64,000 nucleotides of DNA from Laribacter hongkongensis DSM 14985 (GCF_000423285.1 NZ_AUHR01000006.1:173089-237088); one strand, 5' to 3'. Numbered from the stretch's first letter, positions 18,113 through 26,831 are shown. The notes: generated from the letters alone by a model not told the origin. Program-made: numbers and translations.

Positions 18113-19057
18113 ATGACGATATCCGCTGCCTCCTCCCTGCCAGCCCACGGCCTGCCCATCAGCGCCGTCGAGCGCGAAACCGGCATTCCCAAGGATCTGC
18201 TGCGCATGTGGGAACGCCGCTACGGCTTTCCGCTGCCGGGGCGGGACGAACACGGTGACCGGGTGTATCCGCGCGAGCAGATCGACAAGCTGCGGCTCCT
18301 GCGCCGGCTGATGGATCTGGGGTTCCGGCCGGGCAAGATCGTGCACATGGAAACGGACGAGCTTGACGCACTGTTTGCGCGCCAGCCGGCCCGATCCGCG
18401 CCGCCGGCGCTGGTACAGTCGGACATCGTGCGCCTGCTGCGCGGCGACGATCCGGTTGCCGTGCGCGATGCCCTACAAATGCAGCTGGCAGTGCAGGGCC
18501 TGCGTACTTTCGTGACCGAAACCCTCGCCCGCAACAACGAAGACATCGGGGCTGCCTGGATGCGCGGTGAGATCGAGGTATTCGAAGAACACCTCTACAC
18601 CGAAATGGTCAGCCGCCTGCTGCGCGAAACGCTGGTACGCCTGCAACTGCCGGTCCGGCCGCCCCGCGTGCTGCTGACCACCTGCCCGGGCGAGCAACAC
18701 TCGCTGGGCCTCCTGATGGTGGAGGTCATGCTGCGGCTGGCCGGTTGCGACACCCTGTCGTTTGGTGCCGACATGCCGTTTTCCGACATTGGCCGCGCCG
18801 CCACCCGCCTGCAAAGCCAGATCGTGGCATTGTCTTTTTCGTCGGCCTACGCCGGCGAACCGCTGGAAGCCGTGCAGGCACTGCGGCCACACCTGCCGGT
18901 CGGCACGGACATCTGGATGGGCGGCTCGGGCTGCCGCCTGCCGGAACTGCCGGAAGGCGTACAGGTCATCCGCGACTTCGCCACACTGGAAGGCCAGGTG
19001 GCACAGTGGCGCCACAGCCACGGACTTGATGCGTCCGGAGGGCCGGCAGCGGCTTGA
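18113..19057 (+). CDS. MerR-family regulator with cobalamin-binding domain (CarH/LitR-like)
   Basis: A 314-residue protein in three parts. Residues about 15-85 are a MerR winged helix (ISAVERETGIPKDLLRMWERRYGFP). The middle holds a four-helix cap with the W-x9-EH motif in WMRGEIEVFEEH. The C-terminal Rossmann domain contains GEQHSLGL, which fits the E/D-x-H-x-x-G cobalamin-ligand motif. In CarH-type proteins these residues bind adenosylcobalamin and make DNA binding light- or B12-dependent. It stands directly upstream of ubiUVT on the same strand, so control of those genes is plausible but inferred. A TGGCATAAT sequence at 18095-18103 may be its -10. Confidence 0.88.
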   Translation: MTISAASSLPAHGLPISAVERETGIPKDLLRMWERRYGFPLPGRDEHGDRVYPREQIDKLRLLRRLMDLGFRPGKIVHMETDELDALFARQPARSAPPALVQSDIVRLLRGDDPVAVRDALQMQLAVQGLRTFVTETLARNNEDIGAAWMRGEIEVFEEHLYTEMVSRLLRETLVRLQLPVRPPRVLLTTCPGEQHSLGLLMVEVMLRLAGCDTLSFGADMPFSDIGRAATRLQSQIVALSFSSAYAGEPLEAVQALRPHLPVGTDIWMGGSGCRLPELPEGVQVIRDFATLEGQVAQWRHSHGLDASGGPAAA

Positions 19058-19133
19058 CCTGCCTCAAGGGCCATCCGGAACGGTTTTGCTACCCTCGGCG
19101 GCATTTATCCGTCCTTAGCGACTTATTGTCCTC

Positions 19134-20141
19134 ATGCCCCGACCTCCCGAACTTGTCTGTCCTGCGGGGAGTCTCCCCGCGCTCAAGGCTGCCATCGACA
19201 ACGGTGCCGACACCGTCTACATGGGGCTCAAGAACAACACCAACGCCCGCAATTTTGCCGGCCTGAATTTTGACGAAAAGGCCGCCCGCGACGGCATCGC
19301 CTATGCCCATGCCCGCGGCCGCAAGGTGCTGATGGCCATCAACACCTACGCCCAGGCCGGAGAAACCGCCAAGTGGCACCGGGCCGTTGACGAAGCGGCC
19401 GCACTCGGGGTCGATGCCATCATCCTCGCCGACCTCAGCCTGCTCGACTACGCGCACCGCACCCATCCGCAGCTGCGCCTGCACCTGTCGGTGCAGGGCT
19501 CGGCCACCAGCTACGAAGCCATCAATTTCTGCCGCGAGCAGTTCAACATCCAGCGCGCCGTATTGCCGCGCGTGCTGACGCTCGACCAGGTCCGCCACGT
19601 GATCGAAAACACCGAAGTCGAAATCGAGGTGTTCGGCTTTGGCAGCCTGTGCGTCATGGTCGAAGGCCGCTGCCTGCTGTCCAGCTACGCAACCGGCGAA
19701 TCGCCCAATACCCATGGCGTCTGCTCGCCGGCCAAGTTCGTGAAGTGGGAAAAAACCGAGCACGGCACCGAGGCCCGCCTCAACGGCATCCTGATCGACC
19801 GCTACGGACGTGACGAACCGGCCGGCTATCCGACCCTGTGCAAGGGCCGCTTTGACGTCTGCGACGACACGTACTACGCGCTGGAAGAACCGACCAGCCT
19901 CAACGTGCTCGACATGCTGCCGCAACTGATCGACATCGGTGTCGCCGCCCTCAAGGTCGAAGGACGCCAGCGCAGCCCGGCCTACGTCGCCCAGGCAACC
20001 CGCGTGTTGCGCGCCGCCCTTGATGCCGCCGCCGCCGAAGGGCCGCGCTTCAGCGTCCGTCCGGCCTGGCAGGCAGAGCTTGGCAAGCTGGCAGAAGGCC
20101 AGCAACAGACGCTGGGTGCCTACAACCGCCCGTGGAAATAA
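19134..20141 (+). CDS. ubiU: UbiU, U32-family iron-sulfur protein of anaerobic ubiquinone synthesis
   Basis: With UbiV it hydroxylates ubiquinone precursors without O2. The 335-residue peptidase-U32-fold protein begins [22 protein letters not shown]. Four Cys at residues 173, 180, 197 and 236 keep the spacing of the [4Fe-4S] ligands of E. coli UbiU (7, 17 and 39 residues). There is a [18 protein letters not shown] segment near the N-terminus. The 3' end lies 41 bases before the ubiV start. It sits in the order ubiU-ubiV-ubiT. Confidence 0.93.
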   Translation: MPRPPELVCPAGSLPALKAAIDNGADTVYMGLKNNTNARNFAGLNFDEKAARDGIAYAHARGRKVLMAINTYAQAGETAKWHRAVDEAAALGVDAIILADLSLLDYAHRTHPQLRLHLSVQGSATSYEAINFCREQFNIQRAVLPRVLTLDQVRHVIENTEVEIEVFGFGSLCVMVEGRCLLSSYATGESPNTHGVCSPAKFVKWEKTEHGTEARLNGILIDRYGRDEPAGYPTLCKGRFDVCDDTYYALEEPTSLNVLDMLPQLIDIGVAALKVEGRQRSPAYVAQATRVLRAALDAAAAEGPRFSVRPAWQAELGKLAEGQQQTLGAYNRPWK

Positions 20142-20182
20142 TCCGCGATCGGGCGCAAGCCCGCGCTACCGACTCGACACTC

Positions 20183-21058
20183 ATGCAAATTTCTCTAGGC
20201 CCCCTGCTGTTTTTCTGGCCGCGTGACCAGGTCATGCGCTTTTACGCCGAAGTTGCCGCCAGCCCCGACATCGATATCGTCTATCTGGGCGAAACCGTCT
20301 GCTCGCGTCGCCAGCAGTTGCGTACCGACGACTGGATCGGACTGGCCCGTGACCTGGCCGACGCCGGCAAGGAAGTGGTGCTGTCGGCCCAGGCGCTGCT
20401 GGAAAGCGAATCCGACCTCAAGCGCCTGCGCCGGCTGATCGACGCCACCAGCTTTGCCATCGAAGCCAACGACCTCGGCGCCCTCAGGCTTGCCCGGGCT
20501 GCCGGCCGCGACGTGGTGGCCGGTCCGCACCTCAATCTTTACAACGAAGACTCGCTGGCCTTCCTCGCCCGCCTGGGCGTCAAGCGCTGGGTACCGCCGG
20601 TGGAAATGCCGCGCGAGCGGGTGGCCCGCGTACTGCAACAGCGCCCGGCCGGACTGAGCTGCGAAGTGTTTGCGTGGGGCCGCCTGCCGCTGGCGTTGTC
20701 TGCCCGCTGCTTTACCGCCCGCTACTACACGCTCAACAAGGACGACTGCCAGTTCCGCTGCATGGAACACCCCGACGGCCTGCCGCTCGACACGCGCGAA
20801 GGCCAGGGCTTCCTGACCATGAACGGCATCCAGACCATGTCCGGTGCCGTGATGAACCTGGGAGCAGAGCTGCCGCAACTGGCAGCCAGCGGCGTCGACA
20901 TCGCCCGCATCAGCCCGCAATCGCAAGACACGCTGGCCGTTGCGGCGGCCTTCCGGCGCGCCAGCACCGGATCGGTGGATGCCGACTTTGCCACGCTGGC
21001 CCACGCTCCGCTCTGCAATGGCTACTGGCACGCCCGAGCCGGCATCGACCTGACCTGA
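20183..21058 (+). CDS. ubiV: UbiV, U32-family iron-sulfur protein of anaerobic ubiquinone synthesis
   Basis: Partner of UbiU in the O2-independent hydroxylase. The 291-residue product starts [16 protein letters not shown]. Cys 40, 176, 189 and 193 match the UbiV [4Fe-4S] ligands (13- and 4-residue spacings in the C-terminal trio). The ATG at 20183 is chosen because the family begins at the LGPLLFFWP strand; the longer frame would overlap ubiU. It ends 9 bases before ubiT. Confidence 0.93.
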   Translation: MQISLGPLLFFWPRDQVMRFYAEVAASPDIDIVYLGETVCSRRQQLRTDDWIGLARDLADAGKEVVLSAQALLESESDLKRLRRLIDATSFAIEANDLGALRLARAAGRDVVAGPHLNLYNEDSLAFLARLGVKRWVPPVEMPRERVARVLQQRPAGLSCEVFAWGRLPLALSARCFTARYYTLNKDDCQFRCMEHPDGLPLDTREGQGFLTMNGIQTMSGAVMNLGAELPQLAASGVDIARISPQSQDTLAVAAAFRRASTGSVDADFATLAHAPLCNGYWHARAGIDLT

Positions 21059-21067
21059 GGACCGCGC

Positions 21068-21505
21068 ATGAACATTCCTGATTTCACCGTCCCGGCACCG
21101 CTGGCCGGCCTGCACCGCATGCTGCCCAAGCGGCCGCCATCCATGGCACTGGCCGCAGCACTGAACCTGGCCGCCGGCCGTGGCGTACTGCCGGTCGATA
21201 CCGTGGCCCTGCTGGAAGGACGCAGCTTCGTGGTCGAAGCCACCGATGCCGCGATCAGCGCCTGCTTTACCGTGCACAACGGCAGCTTTTCGGCCATCGA
21301 CCGGCCCGAGACGCCAGACCTCTACTTTGGCGCCAAGGCCTGCGACTTTGCCCGGCTGGCACTGCGCGAAGAAGATCCGGACACGCTGTTTTTCTCGCGC
21401 CGCCTCGACATCGAGGGCGACACCGAGCTGGGCCTGATCGTCAAGAACCTGCTCGACAGCATTGACTGGTCCGAAACGCCCTTCGCCCGCTTCATGGCGC
21501 ATTGA
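21068..21505 (+). CDS. ubiT: UbiT, SCP2-domain lipid carrier for anaerobic ubiquinone synthesis
   Basis: A 145-residue SCP2-type protein that binds polyprenyl ubiquinone precursors so that UbiU/UbiV can act on them. It starts MNIPDFTVPAPLAGLHRMLPKRP and contains the SCP2 core LLEGRSFVVEATDA...YFGAKACDFARLAL, plus RRLDIEGDTELGLIVKNLLDS. It is immediately downstream of ubiV and followed by a strong terminator, so ubiUVT form one unit. Confidence 0.9.
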   Translation: MNIPDFTVPAPLAGLHRMLPKRPPSMALAAALNLAAGRGVLPVDTVALLEGRSFVVEATDAAISACFTVHNGSFSAIDRPETPDLYFGAKACDFARLALREEDPDTLFFSRRLDIEGDTELGLIVKNLLDSIDWSETPFARFMAH

Positions 21506-21526
21506 GCCGCTTCTCTCCTGCCAAAC

Positions 21527-21551
21527 GCCCCGGTCATGCCGGGGCATTTTT
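21527..21551 (+). terminator. Terminator of the ubiUVT unit
   Basis: GCCCCGG (21527-21533) pairs with CCGGGGC (21539-21545) around a five-base loop and is followed by ATTTTT. Confidence 0.9.
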
Positions 21552-21589
21552 CATGATGCCGGTTCCTCTGGCCGGATACCCGAACGGCC

Positions 21590-21616
21590 AGACGGCCGGC
21601 TTGCAGCCGGCCGTCT
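21590..21616. terminator. Perfect 12-bp hairpin past xpt
   Basis: AGACGGCCGGCT (21590-21601) and AGCCGGCCGTCT (21605-21616) form a perfect stem with a 3-base loop, 34 bases past the xpt stop. There is no T-run in either direction, so it may be a Rho-assisted end or a barrier to 3' decay and not a true intrinsic terminator. Confidence 0.5.
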
Positions 21617-21650
21617 CATGGACAAGGGGAATGCAGCACCACAACTGTCG

Positions 21651-22223
21651 TCAGCCGAAATGCACCTGGTTGTCATCGAAGCTCTGGATGATCGCCAGCG
21701 ACTCCACCCGGATGCCGTGTGCCTCGATCTTGCTGCGACCGGGCTGGAAGCCCTTTTCGATCACGATGCCCACACCGACCGGTTCGGCACCGGCCTGACG
21801 CACGATGTCGATCAGGCCGCTGGCGGCTGCACCGTTGGCGAGGAAATCGTCAATGATCAGCACTTGCTCGCCCGGCCGCAGGTAACGCTTGGAAACGCGC
21901 ACCTTGTAGGAGGTCTGCTTGGTATACGAGTACACCTCGGACTCGAAGGCTTCGGCATCCAGATTGAGGCTCTGGGTCTTCTTGCCGAACACGACCGGCA
22001 CGAAGCCGAAATACTGGCTGGCAATGGCAGCCACTGCGATACCGGAAGCTTCGATGGTGAGGATCTTGTCGATTCTGGTACCGGCAAAACGCTCGGCAAA
22101 CGCCTGGCCGATGTCGTTCATCAGCCGTACATCGATCTGGTGATTGAGGAAGTTGTCGACCTTGAGGATATGGCCGTCGAGCAGGCGGCCTTCGTCGATG
22201 ATTTTGCGCTTGAGGGTTTCCAT
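21651..22223 (-). CDS. xpt: Xanthine phosphoribosyltransferase (Bacillus type)
   Basis: Salvages xanthine to XMP using PRPP. The 190-residue product starts [17 protein letters not shown] and has the PRPP-binding loop [13 protein letters not shown] with the upstream [10 protein letters not shown] segment. Wording follows Bacillus Xpt more than E. coli Gpt. The ATG at 22223 is chosen because the longer frame adds 57 unrelated residues. The ribosome-binding site is weak. Confidence 0.93.
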   Translation of the reverse strand: METLKRKIIDEGRLLDGHILKVDNFLNHQIDVRLMNDIGQAFAERFAGTRIDKILTIEASGIAVAAIASQYFGFVPVVFGKKTQSLNLDAEAFESEVYSYTKQTSYKVRVSKRYLRPGEQVLIIDDFLANGAAASGLIDIVRQAGAEPVGVGIVIEKGFQPGRSKIEAHGIRVESLAIIQSFDDNQVHFG

Positions 22224-22317
22224 GATGGAGGGCGGGCGGGGAAACACGATAAAGCGCGCAATTCTACCGGGTACGCACGGATTACCCCAAGCCTGTCTGG
22301 CGGAAATCAGACCAACG

Positions 22318-22548
22318 ATGGCGGGTACCGAACTCGACGTCATCATCCGCAGCATCAGGGAGAACGGTAACCGCCTCTCCAGCAAGCTGTTCAAACGTTA
22401 CCCCCTGCTGGAACACAAGCCTGACCTGGCGGCGAAGATTGTTGCCATCTCGTGGATGCGTTTTCCGGAGCGGGTCCAGTTGGAGGCACGCTATAAAACA
22501 AGGCTCGCTACCTGGCGAGCATCTCCTTTCACACCGTCGGGCATATGA
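22318..22548 (+). CDS. Hypothetical short reading frame or gene fragment (76 aa)
   Basis: Starts [20 protein letters not shown] and continues with [20 protein letters not shown], a hydrophilic, helix-rich composition that looks protein-like. The last third is less convincing. No family is recognised and no good ribosome-binding site is seen. It lies between xpt and a broken LysR gene, so it may be the start of a truncated accessory gene. Confidence 0.3.
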   Translation: MAGTELDVIIRSIRENGNRLSSKLFKRYPLLEHKPDLAAKIVAISWMRFPERVQLEARYKTRLATWRASPFTPSGI

Positions 22549-22696
22549 CTCCCCTTGCTCAATCTGCCCCGGGTGGAGGAGCAGGCCACACCGTGCGGCA
22601 GGGACTGCCCTGCTCACGAGACATCAGCCCGCGCGGACTCCATGCTTCGGCAGCCCGCTTGTAATGTGCAGCTGCCAGTACACGTAGCCGCAAAGA

Positions 22697-22938
22697 TTAC
22701 ATGCCCACCAAAGCCGCTTCTGCACGCAGCCAGTCAAACAACTCGCGCACAAGAGGAGAACGGGGTTCGCATTCTGTCCGTGACATCCACCAGCCCTGAC
22801 CAGGCAAGCGGACGTATTCGGGCAACAAGACCAGCCCCCTTGCTCCAATGCCTCGCTGGCCAGCACGTACGACATGCAGGCAATACCCGCTCCCCGCTTC
22901 ACACTGCCCGGCAGCAAACGTGCGTCATCGTAGATCAT
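22697..22938 (-). pseudogene. LysR-type regulator, C-terminal fragment with a frameshift
   Basis: The first frame reads SVKRGAGIACMSYVLASEAL, the end of a LysR effector-binding domain. After LEQG the frame goes out of register in a run of five Gs. Adding one G restores LVLLPEYVRLPGQGWWMSR and then PLVRELFDWLRAEAALVGM followed by TAA. The DNA-binding N-terminus is absent upstream. This is therefore a truncated, frameshifted remnant, probably of a regulator that served one of the nearby transporter genes. Confidence 0.75.
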
Positions 22939-23161
22939 TTCTTTGCGAAAACCTGCCTGGGACCTGGTCGAATTTTTGTGTAAACGGGGTTTAGGTTACG
23001 CCTGTGGAATGCGTTCCTCGAACGATCCTATGCGGATGGCGGCACAAGCCATTAGCCGTATCGAGGCCGCCCGCTATCCGATGCCAAACGCGATCATCTG
23101 TACCGGGCACGGGAGCCTGTCGCCAACGGGTTGAACCTCCGCGAGGCGTGCCGCACTGGAA
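22939..23161. other. Non-coding remnant sequence
   Basis: No intact gene. The plus strand has one interrupted frame (about 23011-23150) that reads protein-like on both sides of a TAG, for example LSDAKRDHLYRAREPVANG, but I do not recognise it. It is probably debris of an accessory gene. Confidence 0.35.
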
Positions 23162-23205
23162 AACAGCCCTCTGCGCCGCCTTATTAGGCGGCGCAGAGGG
23201 CTGTT
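23162..23205 (-). terminator. Very strong 20-bp hairpin terminator of the YfcC-family gene
   Basis: A 20-bp perfect stem (23162-23181 with 23186-23205) with a TATT loop. On the minus strand it ends in TGTTTTCC. It lies 54 bases past the stop of the minus-strand transporter gene. The stem is unusually long for an ordinary terminator. Confidence 0.8.
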
Positions 23206-23258
23206 CAGCCGACTCCTGAAATTTCGTGCAGTCGCCTTCTGAAAATGACAGCCACTGC

Positions 23259-24788
23259 TCAGGCCAGCATCACCTGCGCGACCAGCAACAGCGCACCGAA
23301 GCCAAGCACGAAACCGACCATCGGCAGAACGAAGCGCACCCAGTGGTTGAAGCGCATGCCCAGCATCTGCGTGGTCGCCAGCACGAGGCCGGTCGGCGCG
23401 AGGAAGAGCATCGCGTACTGGCCCCAGTTGTACGCCGAGACGACGATGTAACGCGGGATGCCGACAGTATCGGCCAGTGGCGCCATGATAGGCATCGACA
23501 GCACGGCAAGGCCGGATGAGGACGGCACCACGAAGCCCAGCAGGGTGAAGACCAGCATCTGCGCCACCGCAAACACGCTGCCGTGCATGCCGGCCACCAA
23601 TCCCGACGCGTAATGTAGCAGGGTGTCCGAAATCATGCCTTGGTCGAGCACGATGTTGACGCCACGAGCGAGGCCGATGATCAGCGATACCCCGACCAGC
23701 TCTGATGCTCCCTTGGTGAAGGCCTCGACCAGCTTCTTCTCGGCCTCACCCGAGATGAACATGATGATGATCGCAATGGAGAGGAAGGAGGCGGCCATCT
23801 GCGGGAACCACCAGCCTCCGGCCATCACCCCCCACACCATCAGCGGGAACGCCGCGACAAACAGGGTGAGAATCAGCTTGCGGCGCAGCGTCAGGGGTTC
23901 GGCCTCGGTCAGCGAGCCGCCTTCCAGGAAGCGCGCGCGGAAGGCCGCGCTGTCCTCGTAGGTGTACGAGAAGCCCGGGTCGGCCTTAAGCCGCTTGCAG
24001 TACCAGTAGAGGTAGCCAATCACGGTCGCGGTGCCGACTACCAGGCCGAACGTCCGCCACAGGATACCCTCGGTAAACACGATGCCGGCCGCGTTCGAGG
24101 CGATCACCACCGAGAACGGGTTGATCGTCGAAAAGGTGGTGCCCATCGACGCGGCGAGGAAGATGGCACCGACGCAGACGATGGAGTCATACCCCAACGC
24201 GAGGAAGATCGGCACCAGGATGGGGTAGAAGGCGACGGCCTCTTCTTCCAGCCCACAGGTGGTGCCGCCCACTGCCATCACCGTGCACACCGAGGCGACG
24301 AACAGGAACTCATTGCCCTGTGCCTTCTTCGAGAGCGCAACCAGGCCCGCGTTGAACGCGCCGGTCGCGTTGACCACGCCGATCAGCCCACCCAGCACCA
24401 GGATGAACACGATGATGTCCACTCCCTCAATGGTGCCCTTGACCATGCTCTCGGTCACGTCAGCGAGTCCCTTGGGCGACTGCGCGAGCCGCTCGTAGGT
24501 GCCGGGGATGGCGATCGGCTTGCGGATGGTGCCGTCGACGAATTGCTTGACGTCAATGCTGACGCCCAGCCGGTCAAGTTCGGCCTGCGTCGCCGGCACC
24601 TTGTAGCTCGCCCCGGTCGGCGGCGTAACCACCAGTGCTTGCGCGGGCTTGTCGTACGCCAGCTTGGCGAAGGAGCCGGCGGGGACGATCCAGGTCAGGA
24701 TGATGGCGATCAGCATGATCAGGAACAGGATGCTGAAGGCGGACGGAAAAGTCTTGAACAGCCGTCGGGGCGAGGTCGTGGTACTCAT
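23259..24788 (-). CDS. YfcC-family (DcuC/ArcD-like) membrane transporter
   Basis: A 509-residue transporter with about 12 membrane helices and a soluble loop near residues 45-110. Recognisable parts are FKTFPSAFSILFLIMLIAI at the start, TCGLEEEAVAFYPILVPI, STINPFSVVIASNAAGI, and FVVPSSSGLAVLSMPIMAPL near the end. These fit the YfcC family of the IT superfamily, in which some members exchange arginine and ornithine and others are thought to move dicarboxylates; the substrate here is not known. The ATG at 24788 has AAGGA 9 bases upstream. The gene is intact in a region of broken genes and has its own terminator. Confidence 0.82.
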   Translation of the reverse strand: MSTTTSPRRLFKTFPSAFSILFLIMLIAIILTWIVPAGSFAKLAYDKPAQALVVTPPTGASYKVPATQAELDRLGVSIDVKQFVDGTIRKPIAIPGTYERLAQSPKGLADVTESMVKGTIEGVDIIVFILVLGGLIGVVNATGAFNAGLVALSKKAQGNEFLFVASVCTVMAVGGTTCGLEEEAVAFYPILVPIFLALGYDSIVCVGAIFLAASMGTTFSTINPFSVVIASNAAGIVFTEGILWRTFGLVVGTATVIGYLYWYCKRLKADPGFSYTYEDSAAFRARFLEGGSLTEAEPLTLRRKLILTLFVAAFPLMVWGVMAGGWWFPQMAASFLSIAIIIMFISGEAEKKLVEAFTKGASELVGVSLIIGLARGVNIVLDQGMISDTLLHYASGLVAGMHGSVFAVAQMLVFTLLGFVVPSSSGLAVLSMPIMAPLADTVGIPRYIVVSAYNWGQYAMLFLAPTGLVLATTQMLGMRFNHWVRFVLPMVGFVLGFGALLLVAQVMLA

Positions 24789-25017
24789 GCGACGATCCTT
24801 GTCGATGTCACCCGGAAAACCGGTAGGCAAGGTCGCGCGCGGCAGGGCGGCAGGCATGTGCCGACCACAGGCAGCCGGCTTATGGCTGGCTGGTCGTGGA
24901 GGCGACCCGTGAAATCGATAGCGCTATCGCAAGCGCCACCATACGCCGATAGCACTTTTAGACAACCATGTTGACGCACACAATATTTGATTGGCGTCAA
25001 GCATCAGTTAATTTTAA
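24789..25017. promoter_or_regulatory. Upstream region of the YfcC-family gene
   Basis: No gene is seen. The part near 24910-25015 is AT-richer and probably holds the minus-strand promoter for the transporter. The sequence GCAT-N3-TTAATTTTA-AGGGG at its right end (25001-25021) recurs at 25731-25755. Confidence 0.4.
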
Positions 25018-25614
25018 GGGGGGGTTGTTGCAGAACTCCCCTGCCGGGGCTGTCCAGCTGGCTGGCGAAGTAGACTCGCCACATGAATCCGCACAAGCCC
25101 CGCTACCGCACCACTAACTGACCCGAAGACAACCACAGCCTGCAAAGCCGGAGCAATTTGACGATCTGGCTGCCACCTGACACGCCCTGACCGGGGGAAC
25201 GTACCGGGGTCAACGGGCGTCCGCCGGTCTATACCGATGCCGCCATTCAAACGGCGCCGACGCTGAAAGCATTGTTCAAACTGGCCTTGCGGCAAGCCAT
25301 CCTGACTGTCTACATCCCGGTTTGCTGCCGGACTGAACCCTTATACCTGCTGGTCGACAGCACGGGTCTCAAGATTTGCGGCAAGAAAGAATGGAAGGTC
25401 AAAAAGCATGGCTCCGGGTACTGCCGGGCCTGGTGCAAAGTCCATCTGGCCATTGATGCCGCCACCTTGGATGTCCGGGCAGCGAAGATGACCGACTATC
25501 GTCAGGACGACGCTGAGCAAGCAGAAGCACGGCTGTCGCAACTGAATCTGGCGGAGCCGTTGGCGAGTGTTAGCGGTGATGGCGCTTACGATACTGTACC
25601 GCTCAGATACCTAG
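25018..25614 (+). mobile_element. Degenerate IS5-family element, right end lost
   Basis: The left end resembles an IS5-type inverted repeat (GGGGTTGTTGCAGAAC at 25021-25036). A transposase remnant follows from 25084. No matching right inverted repeat was found before dcuC', so the element is truncated as well as mutated. Confidence 0.65.
25084..25614 (+). pseudogene. IS5-family transposase remnant
   Basis: One frame reads through the remnant: MNPHKPRYRTTN, then TGA at 25120-25122 where TGG (Trp) is expected, then PEDNHSLQSRSNLTIWLPPD, and a second TGA at 25189-25191, again in place of Trp. About 40 codons are missing after KLALRQA. The frame resumes with LLVDSTGLKICGKKEWKVKK (first catalytic Asp) and SGDGAYDT (second catalytic Asp) and is cut off before the catalytic Glu. 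Confidence 0.8.
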
Positions 25615-25757
25615 GACAGTCCGGTCCTGTGTTTCAGGAGGCCTCATCCAAGGATGAAGAGTTTTCCTGTCGTGACAGATCAGTTTTTTGCAAGTATCCC
25701 GTGTTGCATGGCGTTGAGCATTAGCAAATTGGCATTGCTTAATTTTAGGGGTGCATC

Positions 25758-26260
25758 ATGCTGGAGTTGCTGATTGGCTTTGCGGTAACGGCCGTGGTCG
25801 GCCGCTACATTTTCAAAGGCCACTCGCCAACCGGGGTGCTAATGGTGGGCGGGGTTCTCCTGCTCGCGGTAGCGGCCTGGCTGGGGCAGCCGGTATTGCC
25901 CGACAAAGTGGAAGCCACCGGGCCGGTCATGACGGATATCGTCGAATTCATCAAGCCTCTGCGGTCAAACCGGTCGGCTGATCTTGGCCTGATGATCATG
26001 GTGCTGTGCGGTTTTGCGGCCTACATGACCCACATCGGCGCCAACGATATGGTGGTTAAACTGGCCGCCCGCCCGCTGGGGGCGATCAAGTCGCCGTATG
26101 TGCTGATGGTCGCCGCGTATTTCGTCGCCTGCGTCATGTCGCTGGCAGTGTCATCGGCCACCGGCCTGGGCGTGTTGCTGATGGCGACGCTGTTCCCGTT
26201 GATGGTCAACATGGGCATTAGCCGTGGTGCTGCAGCAGCCATTTGTGCTTCGCCGGTCGC
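25758..26260 (+). pseudogene. dcuC: dcuC 5' fragment (anaerobic C4-dicarboxylate carrier)
   Basis: About 168 residues match the N-terminal part of DcuC: MLELLIGFAVTAVVGRYIFK, then LMIMVLCGFAAYMTHIGAND, and VNMGISRGAAAAICASPVAV. Full-length DcuC is around 450 residues. After ICASPVAV the frame enters unrelated sequence and stops at 26303. The start has normal surroundings, so a truncated membrane protein could still be made. Confidence 0.82.
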
Positions 26261-26545
26261 CGTCAACCGCACCTGCTGTTCAACAACTGCGAGCACTTCG
26301 TGACCTGGTGCATCCAGGAACGGGCCGAAAACCGGCAGGTGAGTATGGCTGCAACGACACTGGGTTCGGCAGCCTTGTCGGTACGGGCCCTGCCGCTGCT
26401 GTGCTCGTCACGCTGGCTGGATCCGTTCCTGACCGCTCCGGCTCCCGGTCTGGGGCGGCTGATTGAAACAGTGAGCTCCGGGCAACTGGCCGTCACGGCT
26501 GCTCAGGTTCTGGGGCGGGTTGTACGGGTGGCAGGAAGATTTTGA
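26255..26545 (+). pseudogene. LRAT-domain (NC-domain) protein, 3' fragment
   Basis: In a different frame from dcuC', the sequence reads HLLFNNCEHFVTWCIQERAE, which contains the NCEHF motif with the catalytic Cys of LRAT/NlpC-P60-like proteins. It continues for about 80 residues to a TGA at 26543. The upstream half with the catalytic His is gone; the fragment begins exactly where dcuC stops. It is likely joined to dcuC by a deletion near 26255. Confidence 0.65.
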
Positions 26546-26738
26546 ACAGCACAGGGCATTGCGGCATATCCCCTCCACCCAGTCCGGCTGGAGGGCAACA
26601 GCAGATTTCTTTTTTAACCACCACGTCTCGTTTCGAGCATGTTTCAAGAGAACCAAGATCCTTCCCCATACAGCACGGCAAGAAACCTGCTCTCCCGTGC
26701 AGCCAAAACTGGCTACACCGTGGCTACATAGCCTGGAA
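26546..26738. other. Short gene-free gap before the tRNA-Met terminator
   Basis: No gene is seen. A 7-bp inverted repeat (26571-26577 with 26589-26595) and a T-rich stretch near 26605-26615 could be a weak transcription end for the remnants upstream. Confidence 0.35.
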
Positions 26739-26776
26739 AAGCAAAAGGCCAACTCGGTTGAGTTGGCCTTTTGCTT
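26739..26776 (-). terminator. Displaced terminator of the tRNA-Met gene
   Basis: A 17-bp perfect stem (26739-26755 with 26760-26776) and GGTT loop, giving T-rich tails both ways. It lies just past the 3' tRNA fragment at 26784-26831, where the native terminator of a minus-strand tRNA would stand before the island inserted. Confidence 0.85.
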
Positions 26777-26783
26777 GATTATT

Positions 26784-26831
26784 TGGTGGCGAATCAGGGA
26801 CTCGAACCCCGGACCTGCGGATTATGATTCC
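26784..26831 (-). repeat. Left attachment repeat (tRNA-Met 3' fragment)
   Basis: 48 bases identical to 30452-30499. It covers CCA, the 3' acceptor strand, the T arm and the 3' side of the anticodon arm to the anticodon loop; beyond 26831 the tRNA similarity stops abruptly. It cannot fold as a tRNA. Confidence 0.95.

Noticed and set aside
21590..21616. Neisseria-type DNA uptake sequence (GCCGTCTGAA) in the xpt-ubiT gap
   Set aside because: Only GCCGTCT is present, followed by CATGG; the motif is not matched and no other copies were noticed.
26784..26831. A second tRNA-Met gene
   Set aside because: Only the 3' half is present; the D arm and 5' acceptor are missing, so it is an attachment-site fragment.
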